DNA from: Pithys albifrons albifrons
Lineage: Eukaryota; Chordata; Aves; Passeriformes; Thamnophilidae
NCBI RefSeq assembly: GCF_047495875.1
Contig: NC_092463.1
Span: 33,979,724-34,043,723, forward strand
Direction of reading: 5' to 3'
Length of the DNA: 64,000 nt
Below, one piece after another: positions 50,303-64,000 of this stretch (the first letter of the stretch is position 1; the number at the start of each line of letters is the position of its first letter). The position numbers and the translations under genes are program-made. Below the pieces are notes generated by a model, which did not search any database, was not told the origin of the DNA, and saw only the letters and a program-made list of their open reading frames with translations.

Positions 50303-50527
50303 TCAAAGGTCTTGAGTTCCATGCAATAGGTGGGCATGGAAATCAAAATCTTCTGAAGGCTCGAGGTACTCAGGTGCTTCCCTGGCAATGTGGGCAGCGC
50401 TTGTGAATTCGCCAAGAGTTCTGGGCTTGGTTAGCACAAGTAGCTGCTGTTCAAAGTGAAGATCCGTGGAAGATACCTCATACATGGGCCTCATAGTGAT
50501 ATCCTGGCTGGCTTTCAGGGATTGTGT
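50303..50527 (-). pseudogene. Protein-like open frame of unknown origin
   Basis: On the - strand this frame is open for more than 75 codons, including an ATG at 50494. Its composition is balanced and protein-like, with phrases such as YEVSSTDLHFEQQLL, LVLTKPRTLGEF and APEYLEPSEDFDFHAH, and it contains several CpG-bearing codons. It ends at a stop (TGA at 50303-50305). Past that stop the same frame continues with GDLFTLEQKE before a further stop. This pattern suits a decayed coding sequence (exon relic or processed pseudogene), although a short real exon is possible. I found no strong splice sites and do not recognise the family. Confidence 0.3.
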
Positions 50528-51970
50528 GTAACCAGCAACTCTTAGGTGCTATTTTCAGTGGATGAGACAAGCCTAGGGTATCTACTGGTTATTTCAGTGT
50601 TGAGGTGCAAAGCAGGTAAACCTTTTAGTGTTTTCAACACTTGACAATTACTGGCTTGACTGTCATAGACTGTCAGGCTGTGTCTGAGAGCTGGGGCCAG
50701 TACCTGTTCCATCAGCTACCCCAGCCTCCTCTTCTGGGACACGTTCTTCCTGTACTTATCTTTCCCAGCAGACTTAACAGGCTTCAAGCTTGTGAGATGC
50801 ATTGGCAATGAGGGGTACTAGTAGAAACACTTTACAGTTTCCTAGTGTGTTAGGTAGGTCTGTCACTGTATGTGTTGTAATCTGTGAAAACAATATATTT
50901 TGGGAATGATTTGCATTTTCTCAATGTTGGTGATGCACATGAATACTTATAGATGTAAATTAAAGAGAGTATTTGCATTTAGAGAGAAAGAAGTAGGAAC
51001 GCTTTCTTTTGCAGATGATTTTAAACGCATCCCTTTTCAGCAAATGTGAGGCTGTGTTCTGTGTTGGAAGATGAGCAATAATGAATTTCTTTATAAACTC
51101 TCTTCTGTCTTATCTGACAAATTACTTTGCTAGTTATGGCAAAACAATCCTTACACTGATTTTTCCATATTGTAACCCCTGTGTCCTTCAGAAAGTTTGC
51201 TGCAGTCAGATATAACTGCAATTTCTTTTGAACTGATGTTGGGGTTTTTTATAAGTATTTGTGCCACTACTTTTCCCCACCTCTCAAATTGACTATGGTG
51301 TTATTTAAGAAAAATGAGATGGCTTGTAGGATTGGGGGACATGTGCTGAGAGATTTAGTCAAGAATACAAATATGGAGTTTCAGGGTTAAATATATACAT
51401 GTTTTTTAAGTAGTGAAGAAAAAGAAAACACACTAATACCCTTTTAAACTTCTGTGTAATTTACTGTAATTTCAGTTATCACAGTGACTAGCTGATTTAC
51501 GTGCATTTTATAAGTTAATTAAAAGTTGTTAGAATAAATTTGTAGTCTTAATTACTTGTTTTGGTAATTGGCTCATAGAAAACATTTTTGCTAGCCCATG
51601 AACAACCATGAACTTAAATATATAGCAGCTCTTACTGTTTCTGATTAGGTAAAGTATATTGACCAGTGCAGGATTAAAGGTTCTACTTTAATCATGTAAG
51701 TTAAGTGTGTGGACATCTGTGTATTCCTGCGCATCCACCGTTTGCGTTTGAGACTTCCTGTAGCCACAGGTGGACAAGTAGTAAGCACACCATCTGAAAC
51801 TGTTTCTGCATGAGCTGTGATAGTGTTTATCACCTTCTTTGAATTAGGTGAAACTGCAATGAAAATCAGACTTGATATTCAAATTTCATGCAACACCAAA
51901 AAAGCATTTTAGTTAATCAGAAGAACTGTGTTCTGTTCTTAAATTTCCACCTTTTTTCCTTGTTTATTAG

Positions 51971-53959
<1,989 letters not shown>

Positions 53960-55808
53960 AAGTGACATAGGAAGAACATAGAGATGCTGCGTGCTGCTGT
54001 AGGGAAAAAAATTCATGTGGCCAAAGCTTAACTGGAGTCAAAGCTGGTCAGAAATGTGAAGCACAATAAAAAGAGGTTTTCCAATATATTGATGGCAATA
54101 GACAGTACAGAAATATCATCAGTCCATTACAGGATGAGGATGGTCACCTCACAAACAAGAACAGAGACAAGACAGGGGTGTTTAATGCTTTCTTTGCCTC
54201 TGTCTTCGACATGGGTGATGGATCAAGGGGATCTCGGTGCCCTGAGCTGGAGGACCAGGACTGAGAGAATGATCAACTCCCAGTGGACCCTGAAATTGTG
54301 CAAGATCTGCTACTCCCGCTGGATCCCTACAAATCCATGGGGCCTGATGGGATTCATCCCAGGAATCCTCAAAGAGCTGACTGATGTCATTGCAAAACCT
54401 CTCACAGTGATTTTTGAGCAGTCTTGGGAATTCAGAGAGGTCCCAGCTGACTGGAAGCTGGCAAATGTCCCAATTTTCAAGACAGGCAAGAAGAAGGACT
54501 CTGGAAACTACAGGCATGTCAGTCTCACTTCAGTGCCTGGTAAAGTTGTAGAGAAGATTATTCTGGAAGGTATTAAAAACCATTGGAAAGACAACACTGT
54601 CACTGGTCAGACCCAACACAGCTTCATGAGAGGAAAGTCCTGCTTATCCAACTTGGATCATTTTGGATTTCAGTAAAGCTTTCAATACTGTCTCTCACGG
54701 GATCCTTCTGGACAGAATGTCCAGCACAGCTGGATAAACACATCATGTGGTGGGTGAGCAGTTGGCTCACAGGTCAAGCACAGAGGATAACAGTGAATGG
54801 GGTGACATCAGACTGGTGACTTGTCACTAGTGGGGTTCCACAGGGCTCCATCTTCTGCCATGTGCTCTTCAACATCTTCATAAATGCCTTGGACACAAGA
54901 CTGGAAGGGACACTGAGCAAGTTTTCAGCTGACACAAAACTGGGAGGAGCTGTTGACTCTCTCGAAGGCAGGGAGAAGCTGCAGAGAGACCTCGACAAGT
55001 CAGAGAACTGGGCAATCACCAACTGTGTGAAGTTCAACAAGGAAAAGTGCCATAATCTGCACCTAGCATGGGGCGGCCCTGGATATTTGTACAGACTGGG
55101 GAATGAGATGGTGGTGAGCACCGCCACAGAAAGGGACCTGGTTGTCCTGGTCGATGGCAAGTTGAATATTAGTCAGCAGTGCCCTGGCAGCCAGGAGGGC
55201 CAACTGTGTCCTGGGGGGCATCAGGCACAGCATTGCCAGCTGGGCGAGGGAAGGGATTGTCCCGCTCTGCTCTGCACTGGGGCTGCCTCACCTTGAATAT
55301 TGTGTGCAGTTTTGGGCAGCACAATATAAGAAAGATATGGAGGTATTAGAGAGTGTTCAAAGGAGGGCAATGAAGATGATGAAGGGCCTTGAAGGGAAGC
55401 TGTATGAGGAATGGCTGAGGTCACTTGGTGTGTTCAGCCTGGAGAAGAAGAGAATGAGGGGAGACCTCATTGGAGTTACAGCTGCCTCATGAGGGAAGAG
55501 AAGGGGCAGGCACTGATCTCTTCTCTGTGGTGACCAGTAACAGAGCCTGAGGGAATGGCCTGAAGTTGTGTCAGGGAAGGTTTAGGTTGGATATTAGAAA
55601 AAGGTTCTTCACCCAGAGGCAGTCAAGCATTGAAACAGGGTCCCTAGGGCAGTGGTCACAGCACCCAGCCTAACAGAGTTCCAGAAGTGTTTGGAGGATG
55701 CTCTCAGCACATGAAGTGACTCTGGGGGATGGTCCCATACAGGGCTAAGGGTTGGACTGCATGATCCTTGTGGGTCCCTTCTAACTCAGCATATTCTGTG
55801 ATTCTGTG
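53960..55808 (+). mobile_element. CR1 LINE, longest copy (about 1.85 kb)
   Basis: Covers the end of the linker region, most of the reverse transcriptase and the 3' end. The frame at 54056-54676 shows the conserved series PWGLMGFIPGILKEL, VIAKPLTVIFEQSWE, VPADWKLANVPIFKTGKKKD and NYRHVSLTSVPGKVVEKIIL. A frameshift near 54650-54680 breaks it before the region corresponding to 'DFSKAF'. The next piece (54862-55296) contains SKFSADTKLGGAVDS, in which the usual F-A-D-D catalytic motif is altered to F-S-A-D. A third piece (55304-55492) has [13 protein letters not shown] and [16 protein letters not shown]. The 3' end GGGTTGGACTGCATGATCC and ATTCTGTGATTCTGTGA is intact. It is 5'-truncated and inactive. 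Confidence 0.95.
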
Positions 55809-56545
55809 AAGATAGTCACTTGTAATAATACCTGAAATAGCCAAATAACATTTGATTCATTCTCTTACCAGTTTAATGTTTACAGTTTAGGATTTCTTTG
55901 GTGCTTGTTTGTGCTGGTTGTAGATGAACCACCTCTTTTCTTTGTAATTTAATATCAGATAAAAACATTAGATTTCCATAAAAATTTTTCATGCTTTCCC
56001 TGCAAATTGCTCTGTCCCTCCTTGTTTACTACTCTTGGCTCTGTCACAAACAACTTTTATTTTTAATGCAGAAGGCTTTCTTTTGAAAGGCCGAAAGTGT
56101 GCCTTTGCATTGAAATGAAACTACAAATTAAAGAGCTTTGTAGGGTTTCTTAGTTAATGTCTGATTTATATCAAGTATGCCTAATTGTCAGAGAAGTCTT
56201 TTCTCCCCAACTGATTTCCCAGATGGAGCTGTCTGTAAACTTGATCTGCTTTCACTTCTCTCATCATTACTAATAAAAGCTCTGCTGCTCAAATCAGAGG
56301 TTTGATCATCTATACTTATATATGTTTTACTCTGTCAGTAAAAATAGAAATGCTGCTTAAAGAAAGAAAAAAGCCCAAGCATATCAAATAAACCTGACCA
56401 AGGGAGAAGGAAATATGCAGCAACTCTAACCATAAAATGAAATTTAATTATCATTACAGAAGAATTTAATTTTTTGCAAAATGTTGATTGGAGGCTCATC
56501 TGTAAAGGTGGTTTGAGAATTAAGTGCTGTTCTTTATTCATTTCA
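55809..56545. other. AT-rich non-coding stretch
   Basis: Nothing recognisable lies between the two CR1 pieces. Confidence 0.55.
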
Positions 56546-56655
56546 GAAAATCATAGAATAGTTTGCATTGGGAAGGTCCTTTAAAGGTCCTCTAGTCCAA
56601 CCCTCCTGTAATGAGCAGGGATGTCTTCAACTACATCAGGTTGCCAAGAGCCCAG
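56546..56655 (-). mobile_element. CR1 LINE 3' end, short antisense fragment
   Basis: The + strand reads AAATCATAGAATAGTTTGCA, TCTAGTCCAACCCTCCTG and CATCAGGTTGCCAAGAGCCC, the complement of the CR1 3' end. Only the last 110 bases or so are present, as expected of a heavily 5'-truncated insertion. Confidence 0.88.
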
Positions 56656-58499
56656 TGATGTGTCTGCTACATATGGTGTCCAGTTTGGGACACAAAATGC
56701 AGAGATCCACAGGTGTATAGGAGAACAGCAAGAGGAGAAGGCAGTTACAAAGTGCAACTCATGACAGGTGTTAATTGATTTAGAAAACAGTAGCAGAAGA
56801 GAGGAAGTATGAGTTGTCTACAGTATTATTAAGCAGATTATTAAGCAGTTCTTTTTGGCTGATGAGAAAGAATTGGTTCAATTTATAGCAGACAAGTTTG
56901 ACTGGATAGTTTGAAAAAACTCTAAATGTCAGTGTGGTGTAGAAACTGGAATCTTAGAATGTCAGGGAGAGCTCTGCAGATTACAGTCTACATTTCTGAT
57001 CCTGTCTAAGTGTAGAGAGCTGAAATGACAAAGTTTCTTTTTCCTCTCCTTTTTTTTCTTTCTCCTCTTCTTCTACGAGTGTGCATGCATTCTGGTTTGG
57101 CATCCATGACCAAAAACCAGATGGAATTTACTTGTATTCCTGTAACAGTAACTTAATATGGCTATGAATATTCAAATCCTATTATTTGGTTTAGATGAGG
57201 CTCCTACTTCAGCCCTGGCTACCATTCCAGTAACACATAAAAATGTTGCATTCCATAGAGGAAATTAATCTCCATGAGAAACCTATAGGTATTTTTCCAT
57301 AAATTGTCCTAAACAGCAGAGCTGCATAGAGCAGGTGTAATTGGAGGAACTAGGCTGGTGGTTCTTAAATATGGTGCAGATGTTGTTCTGACTGTATTCA
57401 GCTGACATAAAATACTAGCTTAACTAGCAAAGTCCTGGTTTTGTGGGGAAATCTTTGAGGCTCTGTAGCAAGGCAAAATTTCTTAAGCTTGTGCTCAAGG
57501 AAAGATAAAAATATTGATCAATTCATTTGACACTTTGTTCGTGAGCAGATTGAATGCTACCCTCTTTCTTCCTCTCCTTTTTAACCCTAAATATCCAATC
57601 TGTACTCAGCAGAAAAATGGGTCAGATAGAATTCAACATGACTATGACCTGAAATTCCTCCTAGTATTTTTACTACTGATTTTTTAAATTATTTCCATAC
57701 ACCTGTGATGAGTGAACCATCATATCATTAGAAGGTAGGTATAGGTCCACCTACTTCAAGTAGAAGTCCTATGTGTAGGATATTCTCAAGATTTAGTTCT
57801 TAGCTTCACTTTATAAGATGCTCCTTTCAGCTCTAGCCTGTATATAGACATAAAGTTTATAAAATACTTGTCTAGACAGAAAGGAGGATGCTTTTAATCT
57901 TTCTGTGCAATTCAGTAGCTGCAGCTGCACATAATCACTGATACACATTTGTTTTGGAAATATTTTCAGAGCTTCTTTGAGATAAACAATATCCAAGAGA
58001 TTCTGAAAACTTCTTTCTTGGCAAATTCACATCACATCTAAACTGTGTTCCATGTCTCCTTCAGACTGACTTCAGTTACAGGAGAGTAGATAAATCTAAA
58101 GGGCACAGGTAACTTTTGACAGGAAATTGGAAGTTGTGTTAATAGGTGTGTAATACAGAGCTTTTTTCTGTAAATATTGTGAGAAGAAAATGTTATTTAC
58201 CCTCTATGTAATTGTATTACAAAGATAACCAAGATGTTAATTGGTCTGTGTTAGAAACTCATGGATTAAATCTGATTTTCATTTGTCCTTGATAGGAGGT
58301 AGAAATCTGACTGAAGTAATCTTTTTCACTGCCTTGTTGTATTTTAGAACCTTGGAAGGAGGAACTAGGTAATCCTCTGGGAAACAGTCGTAGCACCTTT
58401 AGAATTTGTTATTTAAGGACTGAAGATGATGAAGGAATTCCTGAGGAGCTCTGATTTTTATTTTGTTTTAGCTTACACGAGCCATACTGTAGTATGAAA
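56656..58499. other. AT-rich non-coding stretch
   Basis: No gene is seen. One exon-like interval at 57195-57229 (acceptor TATTATTTGGTTTAG, frame EAPTSALATIP, donor CCA|GTAACA) is too weak to call. Confidence 0.5.
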
Positions 58500-59518
58500 C
58501 AACTACCTGGATGGATGAGGGAAGAGCAGTGGATATTGTGGTTTGAGAACTGGCTGAACAGCAGACCCCAGAGCATCATAATCAGTGGCACAGGGTCTAT
58601 TTGGAGACTTGTCACTAGTGGTGTCTCCCAAGGTTCAATACTGGGCCCAGTATTCTTTACATTATTCATTGATAACTTGGATGAGGGCGCAGATGCCTCC
58701 TCAGCAAGGTCACTGATGACGAAGCTGGGAGGAGTGGCCAGTAGCCCAGAGTGCTGTGCAGCTCTTCAGAAGGACCTTGGCAGCTTGGAGACATGGGCAG
58801 AGCAGAACTGCCCAAAGGCAAAGGCACCTGGGGAATAATGGCCCTATGCCCAGTACAGGTGGGGGCTGACCTGCTGGAAAGCAGCTCTGCGGAGAAGGGC
58901 CTGGGGGTCCTGGTGGACAACAAGCTGTGCATGAGCCAGCAGTGTGTCCTGGTGGCCAAGAAGGGCAATGGAATCCTGGGGTGCACTAGGAAGAGCATGG
59001 CCAGCAGGTCAAGGGGGGTGATCCTGCCCCTCTACTCAGCCCTTGTGAGGCCTCAGTTGGAGTGCTGTGTCCAGTTCTGGGCTCTTCAGTATGAGAGAGA
59101 CATGGAGTCCCTGGAGTGGGTCCAGTGGAGAGCAACAAAGCTGATTAAGGGACTGGAACATCAGAGGAAAGGCTGAGGAAGCTGGGCCTGTTCAGCCTCA
59201 AGAAGGGATGACCAAGTAGGAACCTTATCAATGTCTAGAAGTATCTGAAGGGAGGGTGGCAAGGGGATAGATCCAAGCTTTTCTCATTGGTGCCAAGCAA
59301 TAGGACGAGAGGCAATGGGGAGAAACTGATGCATAGGAAGTTCCATCTGAACATGAGGAAGAACTTTATTGTGCAGGTGACTGTGCACTGGGACAGATTG
59401 CCCAGAGAGGTTGTGGAGTCTCCCTCACTGGAAATGTTCAAGAATAGTTTGGATGCAATGCTGTGCAATGTACTGTGGTGGTCTCTTCCAACCTTACCCA
59501 TTCCTTGATTCTGTGATT
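58500..59518 (+). mobile_element. CR1 LINE, 3' portion (about 1 kb)
   Basis: It begins in the reverse transcriptase (GAGCAGTGGATATTGTGG, then ENWLNSRPQSIIISGTGS and VTSGVSQGSILGPVFFTLFI). It continues through ITDDEAKLGG-like sequence with frameshifts, then [40 protein letters not shown] and the 3' end (GGTTGTGGAGTCTCC, CTTGATTCTGTGATTG). At the catalytic site the copy reads SLMTKLGG in the current frame, so the FADD motif is lost. Four frame pieces are visible. It is inactive, 5'-truncated and has an intact 3' end. Confidence 0.95.
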
Positions 59519-61424
59519 GAAGACTTGGTATACTTGATAAACTATCCAGTCTGTGGATGTAAAATATTGGTTTCTATCTTCACATGGAGGAACCTGTCTA
59601 GCAGTTTTTGAGCATAACTAGAATTATTATAGTTTATACTTTGTGTGTTTTGCTCATCTTTTGAAAATCAGTAGCATATTCTGTCTCACTGAAGGTTACA
59701 AATCCAGCGTTGTAATGATACCAGTTCTTTCCCTCTTCTCTTTGTGCAGCCTTTTTGGTTTTTCAGTGCCTGTTATAATATATGAATGTCAAGCCTTTTT
59801 CTTTTATTTAGCTGCTTGTCTCAGTAACACTGCATAGAAAGGAAACATTTCTTCTGCAATTGTATCTGCTGTTACCTTGTTTTGCAGCAGCATTCTAGTG
59901 GAAGTTCATGCTCAGTTGTTTGTCCATTAGCACATGTTTTCTCTAATACAACTGGTTTACAGAAATACTTCTCTACTTCTATTGTCTCCTGAGCTCATCT
60001 ATAAGCATCAAATGATCTTATCAGGTGATCTTTATTAGAGTGACTGGAGAACTTGTCTGTGGGAACCCACAGTACTCTATTATGCAGAGGAGCAGTGCTG
60101 AGCTTTACAGAAGTGCTGCCTATTTTTAAGTATTACATCTAATGGAAAAGCTGTACTTAAGAGACTTCCAAAGATCTGACACTCTACCTAAAGGATTTCA
60201 TGATGATGAGTCTAATCTAATAAGCCCTTCTTAAAGTTGGTATATATAGAATGGGCTTCATGCTATCCTGATGGATCCTCATTGATCTGCAGGGTAGAGT
60301 GAGACAAGCCTTTATCTGCTTCAGCTGCAAGCAGAGTTTGCATGTGCCTGAAAATATTGCATTTGCCCTCCTTCAAGGTAATTAAAACATGTTTAAGAAC
60401 TTAAGTGTTCAAAGTTTCTACTCAGGCCAATTTCCCTGCTTGGCCCACCAGCCTCCATGAAATGTATCACAGAGGTTGTTTTCTGTTTCATTTGCTGAAT
60501 AATTTTTATCTCCAGTCATATGAACAAGTCCCTAAATGGTTTCTCTATTACTTGCACTTCAGGTAAAGAATTTTTGCAACCTACAAGATTCCTTGGCAGT
60601 TTGTAGCAGAAATTGCTAACACTGCGTATGTCCTTTGGCTGTGTCGGCTTAATGACTCATAAACCCATAGGAGCAACTTCATCTGTTTGAAGCAAACCCT
60701 TACCAGCAGACAGTGGTAAAGGAGGACGTAAGAAAATGTCTTCCCTAAGCACTTAGTAACTTTCAACTCTAATAATTTTTACCTCTTGGCCCAAAGCAGT
60801 GTCCTGTAACCTCTTTAAAGCTCCATGTCAGCTTTATCTACCAATAGCAGTTAGATCCAGAACAATGATGTCTTCTTTCACCATACAGTTTTCAAATTCT
60901 TAGAAGGAATTTTCTTCCCTTTCCTCTTTCAGTGTCGTGTGGTAGCCTGCAATTAAGAATATTTTGAGCCAGTCAAGTAACTGAAAAAGTTTTTCTAGAA
61001 CCAGAGACTGTGCAGCCCAATGCTGGTGAGCGTTGCTGAGGGGAAAGACTTGTTTGTTTGCATGGCAGCTGCAATCTTGGGTGTTCCATCTGGCTCTTCA
61101 GTTCTAGGACTAGTTCCAGAATTCTTGTATTTCTCTGCAGTGCAGGAACCTACTGCTGGCAGCTTGTTAGCCAGGGACTGCTATCTAAATGTGTTTAGGG
61201 AATTTCTGTACTTATGGGATCTGTAACTAGGTATCCTCCTAGTTATTATGTAGTTTTAAATTTAATGTATGTGAAACATAGTCTCTTAATCGGGTTTTCT
61301 CAAGAAATGTTTCATATTTTTCTGGCTTGTTTTGGAACAAGCAGCTAAGAAATTTCATCAGTGGTTATGGAGATTTACTAGATCCTTCATTTCAGAGTTC
61401 AAGTTTGTTATTTTCATTAGATGT
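59519..61424. other. AT-rich non-coding stretch
   Basis: No gene, RNA or recognisable transposon is seen. Confidence 0.55.
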
Positions 61425-61431
61425 ACTTAAG
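61425..61431 (+). repeat. Probable target-site duplication, left copy (SINE 3)
   Basis: ACTTAAG here recurs at 61808-61814 after the tail. The match is only 7 bases (TGTACTTAAG against TACACTTAAG), so it is less certain than for the other two copies. Confidence 0.5.
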
Positions 61432-61807
61432 TTTTCAGGGTGGTCCCGTGGTGTAAAGGAGAGCACTCTGGACTCTGAATCCCAAGGTCCTGAGTTTGAG
61501 TCTCAGTGGGATCGTCCCCTGTCAGTTCAATGGCTCCCTCCCACCCCATCCTGTCAGATCTCGGATGCTCAGCAGGGTCAGCCCTGGTTAGTACCGGGTG
61601 CTGTGACAGTCCTGAGGACTTCACTGTCACTGTCCAACCTCGCTCAGCCGTGGCAGATGGACCTGAGGAGTTAAACGGTGGGGCCAGTTCTGCACAGGCT
61701 GTGCCTCACCTAAAAAATCCACTGCACAGGCTGGAAGGGCACACCCACGTGGGGAGAGCCCTGCCCAAAGCTGCGTTCGCCAAGTCTGGCCATACACAAT
61801 ACGATAC
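61432..61807 (+). mobile_element. Composite tRNA-Gln / 5S rRNA SINE, copy 3
   Basis: A SINE of about 375 bp with the same layout as copy 1: tRNA-Gln-like head (about 61442-61513), linker, shortened 5S segment (about 61540-61615), shared body and tail. The 5S part has the same jump TAGTAC to CGGGTGCTGTG (junction 61594/61595) and so shares the 27-base deletion with copy 1. This shows that the deletion belongs to the subfamily. The tail has decayed (CATACACAATACGATACA). In this copy the acceptor stem of the tRNA part can still form seven pairs, two of them G-U. Confidence 0.9.
61442..61513 (+). promoter_or_regulatory. tRNA-Gln(CUG)-like head of SINE 3
   Basis: Reads GGTCCCGTGGTGTAAAGGAG onward, with the anticodon loop CTCTGAA and a T arm CTGAG-TTTGAGT-CTCAG. 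The B box has one change relative to copy 1 (TTTGAG for TTCGAG), which would be expected to weaken TFIIIC binding. It is a SINE promoter and not a working tRNA gene. Confidence 0.82.
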
Positions 61808-61814
61808 ACTTAAG

Positions 61815-63775
61815 CTTGCTCTTACAGTAAAAAAGTGCTAGAAAATACTTTTTAAGGCTTCTAAAGAAAAGCTATGGCCTTTTTGCTCTGTTTCACTATG
61901 TTTGCTATCTGATGTCTGAAAAGAAGTGCATAGTAAACAGATTCAGAAATCTCGGTCAAGTGTCTTTCTAGACAGTTTCACAAAACTGATTAAAAGTTGG
62001 GTTTATGTGTTTTAAACCTTTATTTTAAAATTTTCCTCTCTGCTTGTGACTTAGAATTCATGCCAATATTTTATTTTTCCTGTTGCAATTTTTAAATCCC
62101 ATTGTCTTAATACCTTCCATTCTCCAATAGTACAAGAAAGAGTCTTAATACTTTCCATCAGCAGGCAGATATTTTGCCAGTTCCTGGAAAGCCAAGCCTC
62201 AGCACACAGAAGGGTTGCTTGGGGAGACAAACACCATAACCGCTAACACTACCCTGTTCCTCCTCCTTTCCATAAGCATTTATTGCTGAGCACAGTGTTA
62301 CGCTATGGAATATCCCTTTGGCCACTGCAGGTCAGCAGTGCTGGCTGTGTCCCCTCCCAGCTCTTTGCCTGTCCCAGCCTTACTTGCTGCAGTGGCGGGG
62401 AGGGAAAGAAGGGGCCTTGGTGCTGTACAAACATTGTTCAGCTATAGTTAAAACATTGGTGTGTGTAATCAACACTGTTCAATCACAAATCCAAAGCACT
62501 GCAATATATCAGCTGCTGTAAAGAAAGTCAACTCCATCCCAGCCAGACGTAGTACACATATGAGTAATATTACAATTGTGGGAGTTTTTTCCCTTTTGCA
62601 TTTGGGAGGAATATAGATAAGCCTCCAGTGTGTCTGAGTATATTCAGGATCAGGCCAAAATGACTTTTAGAGAGGAGGCAGAAAAATTGAGTATGTACCA
62701 AGTACTGTCACAGTCTCACAATTAAGTACCATAAGACTTTTTTCTGTAATCATTTGCACTAATAATTAATAAGAATAGATTGGAGTAGAATGTAAAGAGT
62801 TCATTTGATTGAATATAATTTTACAGCCCATCATTTACTTTGGAATTTAATGGCATAGCAGCCCAGCTTCCTAGTCAGTGTTCTGTTTTTTAAAATCACA
62901 GTCCAAATTATTTTTAAAAGCTTCATGTTTAATGCTGGGGATTTCCTTGATGGATTATGTTGTACATCTCTCTGGCTTTCCTTTTTGTCTTCTCATCCAA
63001 CCCAAATTCACCACAGCTTATAGTAACACTCTCTAGTCATACCTTGGTGACCTTATCTTGCCTTACTTGATCTTCTGATTTCAGGCTTCTTTTGGAGGGG
63101 GTCTTTTCATTGCGTTTGCTGTTTTCATCAGTGTTCCACTCTCTGAGGATCTGTGACTCCCAGAACTCAAACAGCCTCTTCTAAGTCCATTTTGCCACAT
63201 CTAAGTATCATCCAAATCTCAGCTAACCTGACTCACCTGACCTCATTCTTTCTAACTCTAGTCTTTGTTTCAGTTTATATTCAAATCTTTTCTGGTTATT
63301 TAAAAGGGCTGTCTTCTCATAGCATTTAGATATTGGAAAGAAAAATACTATGTGTATCTATAGGAGAGAGATCGTCCAGTGCAGACTTTAGCTTAAACTG
63401 TGTTGGTTCAGATAATTCTCTGAAAAGATTCTCTTAATACTCCTCTGTGTATTAAGTGTGTTTCTGTATACTCGGAAAAGAAAATAAGCAATAAGGACTT
63501 ACTAAAATATCAAGAACAAAACATAAGACCTATTTATATGACTGTATAAACCTCAGATGTGCTTACATCTTGACTACTATATTAACTTCTAATAGGAGTA
63601 TAGTATGAATGTTAAGATTAAGCAGAGATCTGGAACAGCTTTCACACAAAGGGAAATTAAATAGATTATAGAATTTTTCACTTTAACCAAGAAACAACAT
63701 ATGGTGGAGGAATATAGAATGAATAGCATTCAAAAAAAAAGTGTCAGAGGCAATTATTCACTCTTTTTTTCACAG
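61815..63775. other. AT-rich non-coding stretch
   Basis: No gene or repeat is recognised before the exon candidate near the right edge. Confidence 0.5.
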
Positions 63776-63807
63776 ATCACAAATTGTGACAGGAAAAGAA
63801 TCGAGCA
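63776..63807 (+). CDS. Likely 32-nt internal exon of the unidentified + strand gene
   Basis: The acceptor is TTCACTCTTTTTTTCACAG and the donor is a perfect GAGCA|GTAAGT. With one leading base the frame reads SQIVTGKESS with one trailing base (phase 2 to 1). This fits the end of the candidate at 52008-52086, and the junction codon would be TTA (leucine). A second frame (ITNCDRKRIE) is also open. The intron between them would be about 11.7 kb. It is too short to recognise by itself, and its support comes from the splice signals and phase. Confidence 0.42.
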
Positions 63808-64000
63808 GTAAGTTTTAAAAAAATAAAAGTACATACTTCTTCAAATGTAGCAGAACTGACTATCTTTAATTGATGTAATGTCATATGGAGGACTGAAGTA
63901 TAAATGATAGATACAATAAAAGGAATTAGAGTGATGGACCTACAAGGGCTGTTAAAGCTGATGATCTGCATGCAGCATCTAAGTAAGCAAAGCTTCTGAA

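Noticed and set aside
54056..54676. An intact reverse transcriptase gene
   Set aside because: The frame breaks by frameshift before the catalytic region, and the catalytic motif is altered further on. It is a dead CR1 copy.

Overview
The window looks like part of one or more long introns, or gene-poor sequence, from a bird nuclear genome. The main evidence is eight CR1 LINE fragments. Several end in the typical avian CR1 3' end (a 'GGTTGGACT..ATGATC..AGAGGTC' block followed by ATTCTGTGATTCT repeats). The rest of the sequence is AT-rich with no bacterial-style gene packing. Nearly all open frames are short and begin at arbitrary codons, so I treat almost none of them as genes.

Retroelements dominate what can be recognised. 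CR1 copies in + orientation lie at about 7613-8078, 23300-24352, 33728-33955, 53960-55808 and 58500-59518. Copies in - orientation lie at about 20925-21345, 41165-42720 and 56546-56655. All are truncated and broken. Three short elements (about 3980-4346, 26128-26442 and 61432-61807) are SINEs of an unusual type. Two carry a tRNA-Gln(CUG)-like head fused to a shortened 5S rRNA-like segment. The third has only a near-complete 5S rRNA-like head. All three share the same roughly 180-bp body and a CATACATAC-type tail, and each is flanked by direct repeats. The tail is not of CR1 type and suggests a different driver LINE, most simply an RTE-clade element. The switch of RNA polymerase III promoter module between related SINEs is the most interesting system in the window.

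No complete protein gene is present. A few short intervals on the + strand have a good splice acceptor, an open frame and a good splice donor. The best three (32637-32702, 52008-52086, 63776-63807) have mutually compatible intron phases (1 to 1, 1 to 2, 2 to 1), as expected if the window lies within one large + strand gene with introns of 10-20 kb. I cannot name that gene. Weaker exon-like intervals are listed with low confidence. An unassigned protein-like open frame on the - strand (50303-50494) and two GC-richer LTR-like blocks (about 39980-40790 and 48020-48420) also stand out.

The remaining stretches are AT-rich, with T/G-rich simple tracts and small microsatellites, and show no further genes that I can support.
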